This document shows positions 8,830-17,531 of a DNA stretch of 64,000 bases, piece by piece (position 1 is the first letter of the stretch; every line of letters begins with the position of its first letter). The stretch covers positions 62,001-126,000 of the forward strand of contig NZ_FRDN01000013.1 in the NCBI RefSeq assembly GCF_900143285.1, read 5' to 3'. Origin of the DNA: Desulfitobacterium chlororespirans DSM 11544 (GTDB lineage Bacteria > Bacillota > Desulfitobacteriia > Desulfitobacteriales > Desulfitobacteriaceae). The position numbers and the translations under genes are program-made. Below the pieces are notes generated by a model, which saw nothing but the letters and a program-made list of their open reading frames with translations, had not been told where the DNA came from and ran no database searches.

Positions 8830-8936
8830 GAAAGACCTGCAAGCTGCTTCTTCAGGATTTTCAGGTCGAGTGATGCGGATGCAAGATAGCTACACAACTC
8901 ATACAAGCTCTTTTCATCTCTGCTGAAGCTGTCCTC

Positions 8937-9863
8937 CTATGACAAATCCCTTAGCTTCTCAAACAAGCTCTTCATTTCCGAGCTGAGCGAGGTCGGGTTG
9001 ATGATTCGGACTTTGATATAGAGGTCTCCCCGGGTCCCATTCCGATCGATATATCCTTTGCCGGCGACGCGAATCTTGCTGTCCGTCTGTATCCCTGGGG
9101 GTATTCTGACTTTGATGGTGGAATCCAGGGTTTTCACGGTTGCTTCCGAGCCTAAAGCAGCATCCCAGGGGAGCACATCCACTGTGGTGGTAAGATTAAT
9201 TCCTTCCAGAACATAGTTTCTATGGGGATGAACGTGAATGGTGAGGTATAAGTCTCCGTTCTCTCCGCCATTTACCCCTTGTTCCCCTTGTCCTCTGAGC
9301 CGAATCTTTTCTCCTTCTTTAATCCCCTTGGGAATTTTTACAGAGAGGCTTTTCTGACCGTTCCTGCCTCTTAGGGAGATCTGTTTTTCCGCGCCCTGAA
9401 AACCTTCTTCCAAGGCGATGGACAGTTCCGACTCAATATTCTCCCCGGGATAGGCAAATTGGGAGCGTGCTCCCCGGGTGCGGGGACCTTTTTGGCCAAA
9501 GAGGCTATCCAAATCCGGACCGCCCCCTCCAAAGAAAAGGTTGAAGAAATCGCTGTAATCACCTGCTCCGGCGGTCTTGAATTCAAATTGGCCATTCCCA
9601 AACCCAAATTGGGAGGGGTCGAAATTATAGCCGTTATGGTAGTTGAATTCATTGCCAAAATTATCGTATTTCTCTCGTTTTTCAGGATCCCCCAGAACTT
9701 CGTAGGCTTCGTTGATCTCCTTATACTTTTCTTCAGCTTCCTTGTTGCCCGGATTAATGTCCGGGTGATATTTTTTGGTCAGGCCTCGATAGGCCTTTTT
9801 GATTTCCTCAGGAGCCGCCTTTTTATCTACACCGAGAATTTGATAATAATCCTTATATTGCAA
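8937..9863 (-). CDS. DnaJ-family co-chaperone without zinc finger (CbpA-like)
   Basis: I start at the TTG at 9863, 7 nt after GGGAGGGG, giving [12 protein letters not shown] and 308 residues; the longer open frame to 9977 is unlikely. Residues 1-70 are a J-domain with the HPD motif (KKYHPDINP) that stimulates DnaK ATPase. A Gly/Phe-rich linker follows, then the two beta-barrel client-binding domains ([36 protein letters not shown]). The CxxCxGxG zinc repeats of true DnaJ are absent, as in CbpA. The stop is TAG, and the frame stays open for 38 further codons before TAA (see findings). Confidence 0.92.
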   Translation of the reverse strand: MQYKDYYQILGVDKKAAPEEIKKAYRGLTKKYHPDINPGNKEAEEKYKEINEAYEVLGDPEKREKYDNFGNEFNYHNGYNFDPSQFGFGNGQFEFKTAGAGDYSDFFNLFFGGGGPDLDSLFGQKGPRTRGARSQFAYPGENIESELSIALEEGFQGAEKQISLRGRNGQKSLSVKIPKGIKEGEKIRLRGQGEQGVNGGENGDLYLTIHVHPHRNYVLEGINLTTTVDVLPWDAALGSEATVKTLDSTIKVRIPPGIQTDSKIRVAGKGYIDRNGTRGDLYIKVRIINPTSLSSEMKSLFEKLRDLS

Positions 9864-10137
9864 GGGACATCCCCTCCCTTCATCTCCTAGTTTTATAGTT
9901 TTTTTCTTTGGGTATTCATCAGCGGGGGTCAATCCATAATATGGTGAAGAGAGGAACTGTGCGTCCCCCCTTACCATATCTATTTCTGACCTTCTTTGAC
10001 ATTAGTATAACTTTTTCGCCGCAAGACTTCAAGATTGGTTTTTGACTAAATTTGACCTTTAGCTATGACAATGATTACCTTTTACCTTCCAGGTCGCGCA
10101 AGCTGCTGTTTTTGGGCATTTTAACCATTTTAAAAAT

Positions 10138-10155
10138 CCGGCCTCAGCCGGCCGG
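10138..10155 (-). terminator. Terminator overlapping the GNAT stop codon
   Basis: CCGGCC/GGCCGG arms hold the TGA stop near the loop and are followed on the minus strand by an ATTTTTAAAA tract. It would end the two-gene acetyltransferase transcript. Confidence 0.65.
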
Positions 10156-10608
10156 ACTTGGGGAGCCATCTCCTGTATATCTGGACATGATGGTGAGATC
10201 CAAACGGGCCTCCCAGTCATTTTGGGCCCAAAAGGCAATCCCTTTTCCATTGTCTCGAAAGACAAAGATGTGACATTTATCGATACCTTCAGCCTTGAGG
10301 TTTTGCAGGCTTATGTTAACCAACCGCTTGCCAATCCCCTGCAAGCGCTGGTCACTTCTGACCGCCAGGTGATGGAGATAGCCACGGCGGCTGTCATGTC
10401 CGCATAACACAGCCCCCAGGATTTCCCCATCCTTTTCTGCAACTGAGCTCAGGTACGGGTTTCTTGCCAGGAAACGCCTGATGTTCTCCCGGGAGTCCGC
10501 CTCACTAAGCCCAATTCCCTCGGTGTTTTGCCAAAGTTCGATGACTGCATCATAATCTTCTATGAGCAAAGCTCTGATGTCCGCCGGTTTGGATTCTCCA
10601 GACCTCAT
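10144..10608 (-). CDS. GNAT-family N-acetyltransferase
   Basis: The ATG at 10608 overlaps the TGA of the upstream acetyltransferase as ATGA, so the two are translationally coupled; an ATG at 10629 is less likely. The ~154-residue protein has the GNAT acetyl-CoA motif A (HHLAVRSDQRLQGIGKRLV) and motif B (FVFRDNGKGIAFWAQNDWEA). The acceptor substrate cannot be inferred. N-terminal VIELWQNTEGIGLSEADSRE is a common GNAT start. Confidence 0.88.
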   Translation of the reverse strand: MRSGESKPADIRALLIEDYDAVIELWQNTEGIGLSEADSRENIRRFLARNPYLSSVAEKDGEILGAVLCGHDSRRGYLHHLAVRSDQRLQGIGKRLVNISLQNLKAEGIDKCHIFVFRDNGKGIAFWAQNDWEARLDLTIMSRYTGDGSPSPAG

Positions 10609-11045
10609 ATTATCCCCGCCTGCTTCCATGCCTTATTAATCACGATTTCCCCGGTTTCCGGTTGAAACTCTTCACTGATTTTCCTGAACCCATGCTTTCT
10701 ATAAAAACCTCTGGCAGCGGAATTTTTGCTGTAAACCCCCACGGTAAGGTGTCCTTTTTCTTCCTGAGCCTGTTGGATGAGCTGGGTACCCGCTCCCATT
10801 CCCTGCTGGGAAGGCTCAACAAATAATCCCCCTATATATTGGTCAACCAAGGAGATAAAACCAATCACCTTGCCCTCTTCTTCTGTGACCCAAGTCTCGG
10901 CCAGGGAAAGATACTTATCTCTTATATTCGTTCTTTCTGCTTCCCATACTTCCTTAGAGATGAAATCATGGGCTATGATACTGGCTTTATACCAGACCTC
11001 AACTACGGAGTCCCTGTCCTTTGGTTCAAATTTTCTAATGTTCAT
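10605..11045 (-). CDS. GNAT-family N-acetyltransferase
   Basis: This 146-residue protein carries the acetyl-CoA-binding region GGLFVEPSQQGMGAGTQLI and the C-terminal SAARGFYRKHGF typical of YjaB-like GNATs. The acceptor is unknown. It is the first gene of a two-gene acetyltransferase unit (ATGA overlap with the next). Its ribosome site is weak (AGGA about 11 nt upstream). Confidence 0.88.
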   Translation of the reverse strand: MNIRKFEPKDRDSVVEVWYKASIIAHDFISKEVWEAERTNIRDKYLSLAETWVTEEEGKVIGFISLVDQYIGGLFVEPSQQGMGAGTQLIQQAQEEKGHLTVGVYSKNSAARGFYRKHGFRKISEEFQPETGEIVINKAWKQAGII

Positions 11046-11069
11046 TATATATTCATTCCTGTCATGGCC

Positions 11070-11543
11070 TTAAATTTTAATAAAGAAGTAAATGATCATG
11101 AGAATTTCCACCCCAAGCTTGATGATTGTTCCTCCCAAAAGCCCTATCAGAGTGCCAAAGCCTACGCGGATTGCCTGGCTGAGCTCTGTTTTGCGCAGCA
11201 ATTCCGCCCCTACCGCGCCCAAAAAAGGGCCGACAAGGATGCCCAGGGGACCAAAAAAGAGTCCCACGATCATTCCCACGGCTGCTCCCCAGCCCGCTTG
11301 TCTGCTTCCCCCAAAATGGCGTGTTCCTGCGGCGGTAGCCAGATAATCCACCAGAAAAATAAAGGCAAACACCAGGCCCTGAATAAGGTAGAAGTTAAAA
11401 TCCAGGGTGGCGAATTCCGTCATCAGCCCATAAATCAACATACCGCCGTAGATAAGGACGGCTCCCGGCAAAATGGGAAGAACAGTCCCCAATAAACCTA
11501 CGATAAACAGCAGAACAGCAATGATCAATGCTACTGTGGTCAA
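11070..11543 (-). CDS. DUF456 membrane protein
   Basis: This 157-residue protein is almost entirely hydrophobic, with four to five membrane segments and the Gly/Pro pattern LLGTVLPILPGAVLIYGG, plus GLFFGPLGILVGPFLGA, that marks DUF456. It starts at a TTG at 11543 after a GGGGGG ribosome site. The function of the family is unknown. It lies 24 nt upstream of the acetyltransferase pair and may be cotranscribed with it. Confidence 0.85.
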   Translation of the reverse strand: MTTVALIIAVLLFIVGLLGTVLPILPGAVLIYGGMLIYGLMTEFATLDFNFYLIQGLVFAFIFLVDYLATAAGTRHFGGSRQAGWGAAVGMIVGLFFGPLGILVGPFLGAVGAELLRKTELSQAIRVGFGTLIGLLGGTIIKLGVEILMIIYFFIKI

Positions 11544-11625
11544 CCTAATCCCCCCATTAAAACTACTCGCATGGAACGAGACTTCTTCGTGATAAAATCA
11601 TCTGAATCTAAATCCCCAATTAGCT

Positions 11626-12747
11626 TTAGTCCCCGAATTTGATCCCCATACTGCGGGCGGAATTTAAGACAGGGTCATCAAGCTCCACCTGCTTCAGCTT
11701 GTGAACAGCTTCGGCCATAGGCACTCTGACGATGTCTTGCCCCTGCAGGGCGACCATCATGCCAAAATCACCAGCCAAAGCGGATTCAACGGCAGCCACC
11801 CCATAGCGTGTAGACAGCACCCGATCCACAGCGATGGGAGAACCTCCCCGCTGCAGATGTCCCAGCACAGTCACCCTGGTCTCCATATCGGTGACCTTCT
11901 CTAAATCCGCCGCCAGCTTTGCGCCGATTCCTCCCAATTTAATAGGATCCGTTCTCCCTGACATAGTGCGTTCCACAACCATGTCTCCGCCCAGGGGTTT
12001 AGCCCCTTCAGCCACCACAATGATGCTGAAGTGCTTGCCTAAACGGGCCCGTCTCTGGACAGCTTCAGCGATACTCCTCAGCTGATAAGGAATTTCCGGA
12101 ATTAAGATGACATCCGCTCCCCCCGCCACTCCGGCATAGAGGGCTATCCAACCGGCGTATCGTCCCATGACCTCTAAGATCATAATGCGATGGTGGGATT
12201 CAGCCGTTGTGTGGAGCCGGTCCAAAGCATCCTGTGCAGTAGCCACAGCGGTCTGAAAGCCAAAGGTCAAATCCGTGCACATTAGGTCATTGTCAATGGT
12301 TTTGGGGACACCTACCACCTTAAGCCCTTGCTTGGCAAATTCCAAAGCGATGCTTAAGCTCCCATCTCCCCCGATCGCAATCAGGGCATCAATTCCTTCC
12401 GCTTTAAACCTGTCCATCACTTCAGCGGAACGATCCTGAACCTGCCGTTCTTCTCCGACCCAGGTGGGATAGGCAAAGGGATTATCCCGGTTGGTGGTGC
12501 CCAGAATGGTTCCTCCCCGGGGTAAGATCCCGGAGACATCCTTAGGCTCTAAGGGACGGAAATCCCCTTCCACAGCTCCCCGGAAACCATCTTGAATCCC
12601 CACCACCGCTATGCCGCGATGACAAGCTGTTTTTACAGCGGCACGAATCACCGCATTCAACCCCGGGCAGTCTCCGCCCCCGGTCAAGATCGCCAGCTTC
12701 TTGACTTCAGATTGGCCATCCCACTGCTCTCCTTCGTTAGGTTTCAT
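11626..12747 (-). CDS. pfkA: 6-phosphofructokinase
   Basis: The ATG at 12747 (MKPNEGEQW) follows GGGGG by 8 nt; upstream in-frame codons are not needed. The 373-residue enzyme phosphorylates fructose 6-phosphate to the 1,6-bisphosphate in glycolysis. ILTGGGDCPGLNAVIR binds the phosphoryl donor, and PKTIDND holds the catalytic Asp. GGDGS (Gly at the classical residue-104 site) combined with Lys in VPKTIDND is the mixed pattern of group III enzymes, such as actinobacterial ATP-using forms, so ATP rather than pyrophosphate is the better guess. It stands alone. Confidence 0.93.
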   Translation of the reverse strand: MKPNEGEQWDGQSEVKKLAILTGGGDCPGLNAVIRAAVKTACHRGIAVVGIQDGFRGAVEGDFRPLEPKDVSGILPRGGTILGTTNRDNPFAYPTWVGEERQVQDRSAEVMDRFKAEGIDALIAIGGDGSLSIALEFAKQGLKVVGVPKTIDNDLMCTDLTFGFQTAVATAQDALDRLHTTAESHHRIMILEVMGRYAGWIALYAGVAGGADVILIPEIPYQLRSIAEAVQRRARLGKHFSIIVVAEGAKPLGGDMVVERTMSGRTDPIKLGGIGAKLAADLEKVTDMETRVTVLGHLQRGGSPIAVDRVLSTRYGVAAVESALAGDFGMMVALQGQDIVRVPMAEAVHKLKQVELDDPVLNSARSMGIKFGD

Positions 12748-12827
12748 CTTATATCCCCCACTCTCTTTATCATTAAGCTTGAACTTTGCTTCCAATACAA
12801 TACTTCTGATATAAATAAGACTCATAA

Positions 12828-13078
12828 GTGTAGCTTTACGCACAAAAGGAAACGGATTTAGCGGAGGGGCGGTCAGGCCAACGAGGCTTTCTTAACGTAG
12901 CGTAGCCATGGTTCACATGCAGAAAACACCAGGGTTTGGTGACGAAAGTGTCCGGTGGACAGTTTCGCTCAAGGCGGCACTCTCCAAAAGATACTTATCC
13001 GCCGCAGATGCTGTTAAGAAAGCGAGTTGACCAGCCCTGGAGCTCACGCCCGAAGGTACGTTGTGCGTAAAACTACAC
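12828..13078. repeat. 251-bp foldback (MITE-like) element
   Basis: The ends are inverted copies: GTGTAGCTTTACGCACAA at 12828-12845 and its near-perfect complement (one mismatch) at 13061-13078. Subterminal copies of CTTTCTTAAC flank the interior at about 12887 and, inverted, at about 13012. The middle holds a hairpin CGAAA.TGTCC / GGACA.TTTCG at 12943-12967, centred almost exactly on the element. The whole unit is therefore a large imperfect palindrome lying between pfkA and the ABC transporter. It carries no gene, and no clear target duplication was seen. A non-autonomous mobile element is the best reading. Confidence 0.75.
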
Positions 13079-13105
13079 GACCCGAGCAAACCTAATTCAG
13101 GAGAT

Positions 13106-14848
13106 TTAGCCTTCCAGCCCTTCAAATTGCATTCTATAGTAATGGGCATATATGCCCTCTATTTCCAGGAGCTCCTGGTGATTTCCTTTTTCTTTAATTC
13201 CCTCATCCGTGATCACGATAATTTCATCGGCATTGCGAATGGTGCTCAAGCGGTGGGCGATCACAATCGTAGTCCGGTTCTGGGCCAGCTCCTCCAGAGA
13301 TTTTTGAATATAGCGTTCACTCTCATTGTCCAAGGCTGAAGTAGCCTCATCCAGGATCAATATGGGAGGGTTCTTCAAGAAAACCCGGGCAATGGACAGG
13401 CGCTGTTTCTGACCGCCGGAAAGTCTTACTCCCCGCTCACCCACATAGGTGTCATAACCCTCTTCAAGAGAGGTGATAAACTCATGGATATTGGCCTTTT
13501 TCGCTGCCTCAATGATTTCTTCATCGGTGGCTCCCGCTTTGCCATAGGCGATATTTTGCTTAATGCTGCCATCAAACAGGTAGACATCCTGCTGGACTAC
13601 CCCAATGGCATTGCGCAGAGAGATCAGAGTTACCTTGCGGATATCCTGACCATCGATGGTGATGGTTCCGGAAGTCACTTCGTAAAATCTTGGCAATAAA
13701 GAGCACAGAGTGGTTTTGCCGCCGCCGGAGGGACCTACCAAAGCGATGGTTTCCCCGGCTTTGATCTTCAGGCTGACCTGATTGAGAACATGGGATTCCT
13801 CCTCATCATAGCCGAAAGAGACACTCTGATACTCAATATCTCCTTTAACCTGGGTTAAAGGTTTTGCCCCAGGTTCGTCTTTAATATCCGGATGGGTCTC
13901 CAGAACCTCGACAAAACGCTTAAAGCCTGCATAACCCTTTTGGAATTGTTCCGTAAAGTTGATCAACACATCAATCGGATTAATGAAGATATTGATGTAA
14001 AGAATATACACCGCCAGATCAGAAGGTCTTAAAGTCCCATTGGCAATATGGATGCCCCCTGTGACGACCACTACGATGTAGAGCAGCCCTTCAAAGAAAG
14101 AGTTCCAGGCGTGGAACCCGCCCATGACCTTATAGGCTCCTGTTTTTGATTCCAGGAAAGCCTCATTGCTGTGGGCAAATTTCTTCTTCTCGATCCCTTC
14201 ATTGGCAAAGGATTGGACCACACGGATTCCTGCCAGACTATCTTGAACACTGGAATTCACCTTGGCGATTTTGACACGGTTATCACTGAAGATAGGCTGC
14301 ATCACTTTATTCTTATAGAGGCTGAAAACAATAATCACCAGGGTTACGATCGAGAGAGCCAGAGTCATTTGAACATTCAGGGTCATTAAAATCACAAAGG
14401 AGCCGACAATCTTTAAAATCGATATAAAGAGATTCTCCGGTCCGTGGTGTGCTAACTCGGAGATATCGAATAAATCCGCAACCAGCCGGGACATCAGCTC
14501 TCCCGTATTGCGTTTGTCATAATAGGAAAAAGATAATTTCTGCAGATGGGTGAACAGATCCCGCCGCATATCCGTTTCCATTTTGGCGCCCATGATATGT
14601 CCGTAGGAAACGATAAAATACTGACAAAAATACTTGATGATGTACATAACCAGCAGAGCTATCCCGACCACTAGGATTGTGTTCAGAATAGCTTCCCGCT
14701 CCTGGATAAATACCTTGTTGATCAAATAGCTCAGAATCATGGGAAAGGATAAATCAATAGCGGATACGATGATCGCGCACAGCATATCCGTGTAAAAAAG
14801 CAGACGGTAAGGTTTGTAGTAACTGATAAAACGCTTTAAAATATTCAC
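13106..14848 (-). CDS. ABC exporter, fused permease-ATPase (half transporter)
   Basis: I place the start at the GTG at 14848 (GGAG 6 nt upstream); a GTG at 14860 adds four residues. Residues ~15-310 carry six membrane helices of a type I exporter. Residues ~335-580 hold the ATPase: Walker A GPSGGGKTT, signature LSGGQKQRLSIAR, Walker B PILILDEATSALD and the switch His in IVIAHRLST. Proteins of this kind (MsbA/YknV-like) dimerise and export lipids, drugs or peptides. It is encoded alone here, so probably a homodimer. The substrate is unknown. Confidence 0.93.
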   Translation of the reverse strand: MNILKRFISYYKPYRLLFYTDMLCAIIVSAIDLSFPMILSYLINKVFIQEREAILNTILVVGIALLVMYIIKYFCQYFIVSYGHIMGAKMETDMRRDLFTHLQKLSFSYYDKRNTGELMSRLVADLFDISELAHHGPENLFISILKIVGSFVILMTLNVQMTLALSIVTLVIIVFSLYKNKVMQPIFSDNRVKIAKVNSSVQDSLAGIRVVQSFANEGIEKKKFAHSNEAFLESKTGAYKVMGGFHAWNSFFEGLLYIVVVVTGGIHIANGTLRPSDLAVYILYINIFINPIDVLINFTEQFQKGYAGFKRFVEVLETHPDIKDEPGAKPLTQVKGDIEYQSVSFGYDEEESHVLNQVSLKIKAGETIALVGPSGGGKTTLCSLLPRFYEVTSGTITIDGQDIRKVTLISLRNAIGVVQQDVYLFDGSIKQNIAYGKAGATDEEIIEAAKKANIHEFITSLEEGYDTYVGERGVRLSGGQKQRLSIARVFLKNPPILILDEATSALDNESERYIQKSLEELAQNRTTIVIAHRLSTIRNADEIIVITDEGIKEKGNHQELLEIEGIYAHYYRMQFEGLEG

Positions 14849-14977
14849 TTCGAACTCCACTCTTTCTGGTCATAATAATCATATCTTGGCAAAAATCCTG
14901 GTACAGCTCGCCTGGCCTGGCGATAAACCTCAAAAACCTTTGGCATAATTATCCTAGCACAAAAACCGCCAATTACC

Positions 14978-14996
14978 AATGATACATAGTATCATT
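14978..14996. promoter_or_regulatory. Perfect inverted repeat upstream of the ABC exporter
   Basis: AATGATAC-ATA-GTATCATT is a perfect 8-bp inverted repeat, 130 bp before the exporter start and 9 bp after the hydrolase stop. It has no T-tract, so an operator is as likely as a short terminator. Confidence 0.45.
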
Positions 14997-15004
14997 CCAA
15001 AATT

Positions 15005-15799
15005 TTATATATAGTGCAATCTTTCCAGAAATTCCTTCACTAAGCGGTTGTATTCCTCAGGCTGGCACAGATTAGTCGGATCAAGGGCATGAGGAACGAT
15101 TGCCAGGGAGGACTGAGGAATCTCCTTCATAGCACTCTTCATCCAGCCTACCCCTACTTTATTTTCCGCTCCGACAATTCCTAAGGCAGGGCAGTTCACT
15201 TGCTTAAGATAGGGAGTAAAATTAATTCGATTCATCGCTAAAAGCTGAAGCAGAAATTCTGTCCGGCGCATACCCCGGGCAAAGTTCACCACATGGTCCC
15301 GGGCACAAGGCCATTGTTTGTATTGATGCCTCATCATCGCAATCAGCAAAGGCTTGGGGAGGTAAATACCCCATAGCCCTAAGTACTGTGCGAACATAAG
15401 CAGGGCTTCCCTGAAACTGCTTATTCGGGTATCCCCCAGAGCGTCCCCAATGATCAACCCGGAAACCTTCTCTGGATAACGCAGCACAAAGTTAAAGCAG
15501 AAAACACCGCCATAGGAGGTACCCGCCAAAACGGTTTGCTCAATGCCTAATCCCTCCATTAAGGCTGCCAGATCCTGACACTGGCTGTCCAGGATGTTGT
15601 GGATAGGGCCGGTGAGTCGGCTGGAGCGGGCATTGCCCCGCAGCTCCGGGCAGATGACCCGGTGAGTCCGGCTGAAAAACTCAATTTGCGGGTCATGGAA
15701 GCTCAGGTCAGCCCCCAGTCCATGAATAAAGACAAGGGGCTTACCTGTTCCACGATCCAAGTAATGTAGCTTTCCATCGGCGAGAGTTGCACTTGGCAT
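15005..15799 (-). CDS. Alpha/beta-hydrolase
   Basis: This 264-residue protein starts 7 nt after GAGGT. It has the oxyanion HGLG motif (VFIHGLGADLSFHD), the nucleophile elbow GTSYGG (Ser ~94) and a C-terminal PHALDP region that supplies the likely catalytic His. Such enzymes hydrolyse esters or related bonds; the substrate is not predictable. It lies 61 nt downstream of the Mef-like efflux gene on the same strand and may share its transcript. Macrolide esterases are also alpha/beta-hydrolases, but I see no specific evidence for that role. Confidence 0.87.
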   Translation of the reverse strand: MPSATLADGKLHYLDRGTGKPLVFIHGLGADLSFHDPQIEFFSRTHRVICPELRGNARSSRLTGPIHNILDSQCQDLAALMEGLGIEQTVLAGTSYGGVFCFNFVLRYPEKVSGLIIGDALGDTRISSFREALLMFAQYLGLWGIYLPKPLLIAMMRHQYKQWPCARDHVVNFARGMRRTEFLLQLLAMNRINFTPYLKQVNCPALGIVGAENKVGVGWMKSAMKEIPQSSLAIVPHALDPTNLCQPEEYNRLVKEFLERLHYI

Positions 15800-15860
15800 T
15801 GGCTTACCTCATTCAAGGATAGGATTTTTACTAAGGGTAGGCTTTTACTTTAGAGAGATT

Positions 15861-17096
15861 TCAGGCTGTCTTATCTTCCTGCCGATCCAAATTCCGCAAT
15901 CCAGGTATGAGGACCGGCAGCACAGCGATTCCCGTGATCAGTATTCCCGAGATAAGAAACCAGCGATTCACTCCTATTGTATCCGCAAACAAAGCGGATA
16001 ACACCAAGCCGAGCGGCATAGCCACCGAAACAACGCTGCCTAATAAAGCAAAGACACGTCCCAGATATTCCGGGCTGATCTTTTCTTGAAACAAAGCCGT
16101 TTGTACTGCGCTGTAAAAAGGGGCGGAAAAGCCCATGAGAGTCGAGCACAAAACAAAGACCACATAGCCCTTCGCCGGCAATAATCCTGATACCATGAGA
16201 CTGGCTCCCATGAGCAAAATAGACGCGGCAAGGCTCATCACCCGGTTCTTGAAGCCCCCCCATACTCCCAGGACCAGTCCCCCCGCCAGCATCCCTGCCG
16301 CAAAGACGATCTCCACGAGGGAAGCGTGGAAGGTGGTTCCGCCAAAATATTTCATACTCATCAGGGGAAATAAGGCATTGATGGGCATGAAGAAGAGCAT
16401 ATACAAGGCCCCCACCCATAAAAGGGCAAACAAGCCCTTATTTGAGCGAAGCGCTGAATACCCCTCTTTCATCTCCAGCATTAGATTTCCCTGAGCTGCG
16501 CTCTCCCCGGCCTCTAACCTGGGAATAAACACAAACGCTGTAAGGATGCTGGCCAAAACAGCTCCCCCCACATCCACCAGGATGATGGAGTTAAGATCCC
16601 AGACAGCATAGAGCAGAGCAGCCAGGGCGGGTCCCAGTATATAGCTGGCGGACTGAATGGATTGAGTATATCCCGCACATTTTGTCAATTGATCCTCCGG
16701 GACCAAAAGCGGTGTCACCGCATTCAGAGCCGGAGAATGGAAGGCGGTACCTACACTGCGCAGGAACAAAACAACCATAATCAGCCACACGGGCAGTTCC
16801 ATGGCCAGGGAGGCCAGGGCCAGCACCAGGCCTACGGCGGCAATCAGAAGGTCGGCGCCGATCATGACATATTTACGATGATAGCGATCGACCAACACCC
16901 CGATGAAAGGCCCTAAAATCGCCTGAGGCAGAAATCCCACCAAAGTCGCTATGGACAGAACCATAGCTGAGCCGGTCTCTTCGGTAAGGTGCCAAATGAT
17001 GGCCATTTGCAGGACGGCGCTGGTGATCAGGGATACGGCCTGACCTGCCCATAGAGTATAGAAGCTGCGCTGCCAGTGTTCAGTTTTTATAAGCAT
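15861..17096 (-). CDS. Mef-like MFS macrolide efflux transporter
   Basis: The 411-residue, 12-helix MFS protein starts at an ATG preceded by AAAGGAG. Long stretches resemble the Mef(A) macrolide exporter as I know it: FYTLWAGQAVSLITSA, then ALNAVTPLLVPE with QLTKCAGY, and near the C-terminus ALFQEKISPEYLGRVFALLG. Mef proteins use proton motive force to expel 14- and 15-membered macrolides. The long leader with a short Arg-Ile-Arg peptide and terminators (17161-17457) supports antibiotic-induced expression. The ABC-F partner usually found with mef (msr(D)/mel) is not next to it. An alpha/beta-hydrolase follows. Confidence 0.9.
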   Translation of the reverse strand: MLIKTEHWQRSFYTLWAGQAVSLITSAVLQMAIIWHLTEETGSAMVLSIATLVGFLPQAILGPFIGVLVDRYHRKYVMIGADLLIAAVGLVLALASLAMELPVWLIMVVLFLRSVGTAFHSPALNAVTPLLVPEDQLTKCAGYTQSIQSASYILGPALAALLYAVWDLNSIILVDVGGAVLASILTAFVFIPRLEAGESAAQGNLMLEMKEGYSALRSNKGLFALLWVGALYMLFFMPINALFPLMSMKYFGGTTFHASLVEIVFAAGMLAGGLVLGVWGGFKNRVMSLAASILLMGASLMVSGLLPAKGYVVFVLCSTLMGFSAPFYSAVQTALFQEKISPEYLGRVFALLGSVVSVAMPLGLVLSALFADTIGVNRWFLISGILITGIAVLPVLIPGLRNLDRQEDKTA

Positions 17097-17160
17097 AGTC
17101 TTTCTCCTTTTAATTCATAGCTTTTAATTCATAACTTAACCTCAATCTTTCTTCCTGTGA

Positions 17161-17202
17161 TAAACAAAAAACAGACCTCCGTCCAAAATCGGACTTCAGT
17201 CT
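17161..17202 (-). terminator. Attenuator terminator in the efflux-gene leader
   Basis: On the minus strand AGACTGAAGTCC pairs with GGACGGAGGTCT around an ATTTT-type loop and is followed by GTTTTTTG. It lies 65 nt before the efflux start, inside the transcribed leader, so it should stop basal transcription. Confidence 0.8.
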
Positions 17203-17300
17203 GCAGGCTTCACCGCGCTATAAAGACACCATCAGAAAATCGGCAAACTCCTGGGAGTTTCCCTTTCCTTTACCATGTCTTCATTCGCCGATAAGCACAA

Positions 17301-17327
17301 CAAAAAGAGCCCCATTCTGGAATGGGA
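17301..17327 (-). promoter_or_regulatory. Second leader hairpin with U-tract
   Basis: CCCATT...AATGGGG followed by CTCTTTTTG begins ~20 nt after the leader-peptide stop. It is a second possible terminator or a competing stem. AAAGACAT just upstream can also pair with a later ATGGTGTCTTT, giving the alternative folds expected of an attenuator. Confidence 0.6.
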
Positions 17328-17347
17328 TCATGTCTTTTGCCGCTTAC

Positions 17348-17374
17348 TTACCGAATACGAACGGAATACAACAT
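17348..17374 (-). CDS. Leader peptide MLYSVRIR of the macrolide-efflux attenuator
   Basis: Eight codons and TAA begin at an ATG 11 nt after a near-perfect AAAAGGAGG. The product MLYSVRIR ends in Arg-Ile-Arg, a +X+ motif. Macrolide-bound ribosomes are known to stall at such motifs, for example in the leader of ermD (MTHSMRLR) and in the leader of mef/mel elements (MTASMRLR). Size, position and motif fit ribosome-mediated attenuation: stalling would let the downstream mRNA refold so that the terminators do not form. The gene is far below normal size thresholds. Confidence 0.8.
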   Translation of the reverse strand: MLYSVRIR

Positions 17375-17428
17375 GGTTCAGGTATCCTCCTTTTAATCAA
17401 CAGTACCTTTTGTTGCAAAGTACGTTTT

Positions 17429-17457
17429 ATTATAACATCAAGGATGTGTTTGCTCAA
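17429..17457 (-). promoter_or_regulatory. Promoter of the efflux leader
   Basis: TTGAGC (17457-17452) and a perfect TATAAT (17434-17429) are 17 bp apart, about 55 bp before the leader-peptide ATG. Confidence 0.8.
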
Positions 17458-17531
17458 TAGAAACTTTGAGCAAACAATTCCCTCATGACACAAGGCCTCC
17501 GGGAAAAAAGCGATGCTCTCGTCAGCCAACC

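Noticed and set aside
9920-9980. N-terminal extension of the DnaJ-like gene to 9977
   Set aside because: The extension has no chaperone similarity, while the TTG at 9863 has a strong ribosome site and starts exactly at the J-domain.
12913-13149. 78-codon minus-strand open frame
   Set aside because: It lies inside the 251-bp foldback element, has no ribosome site and its sequence reflects the palindrome.
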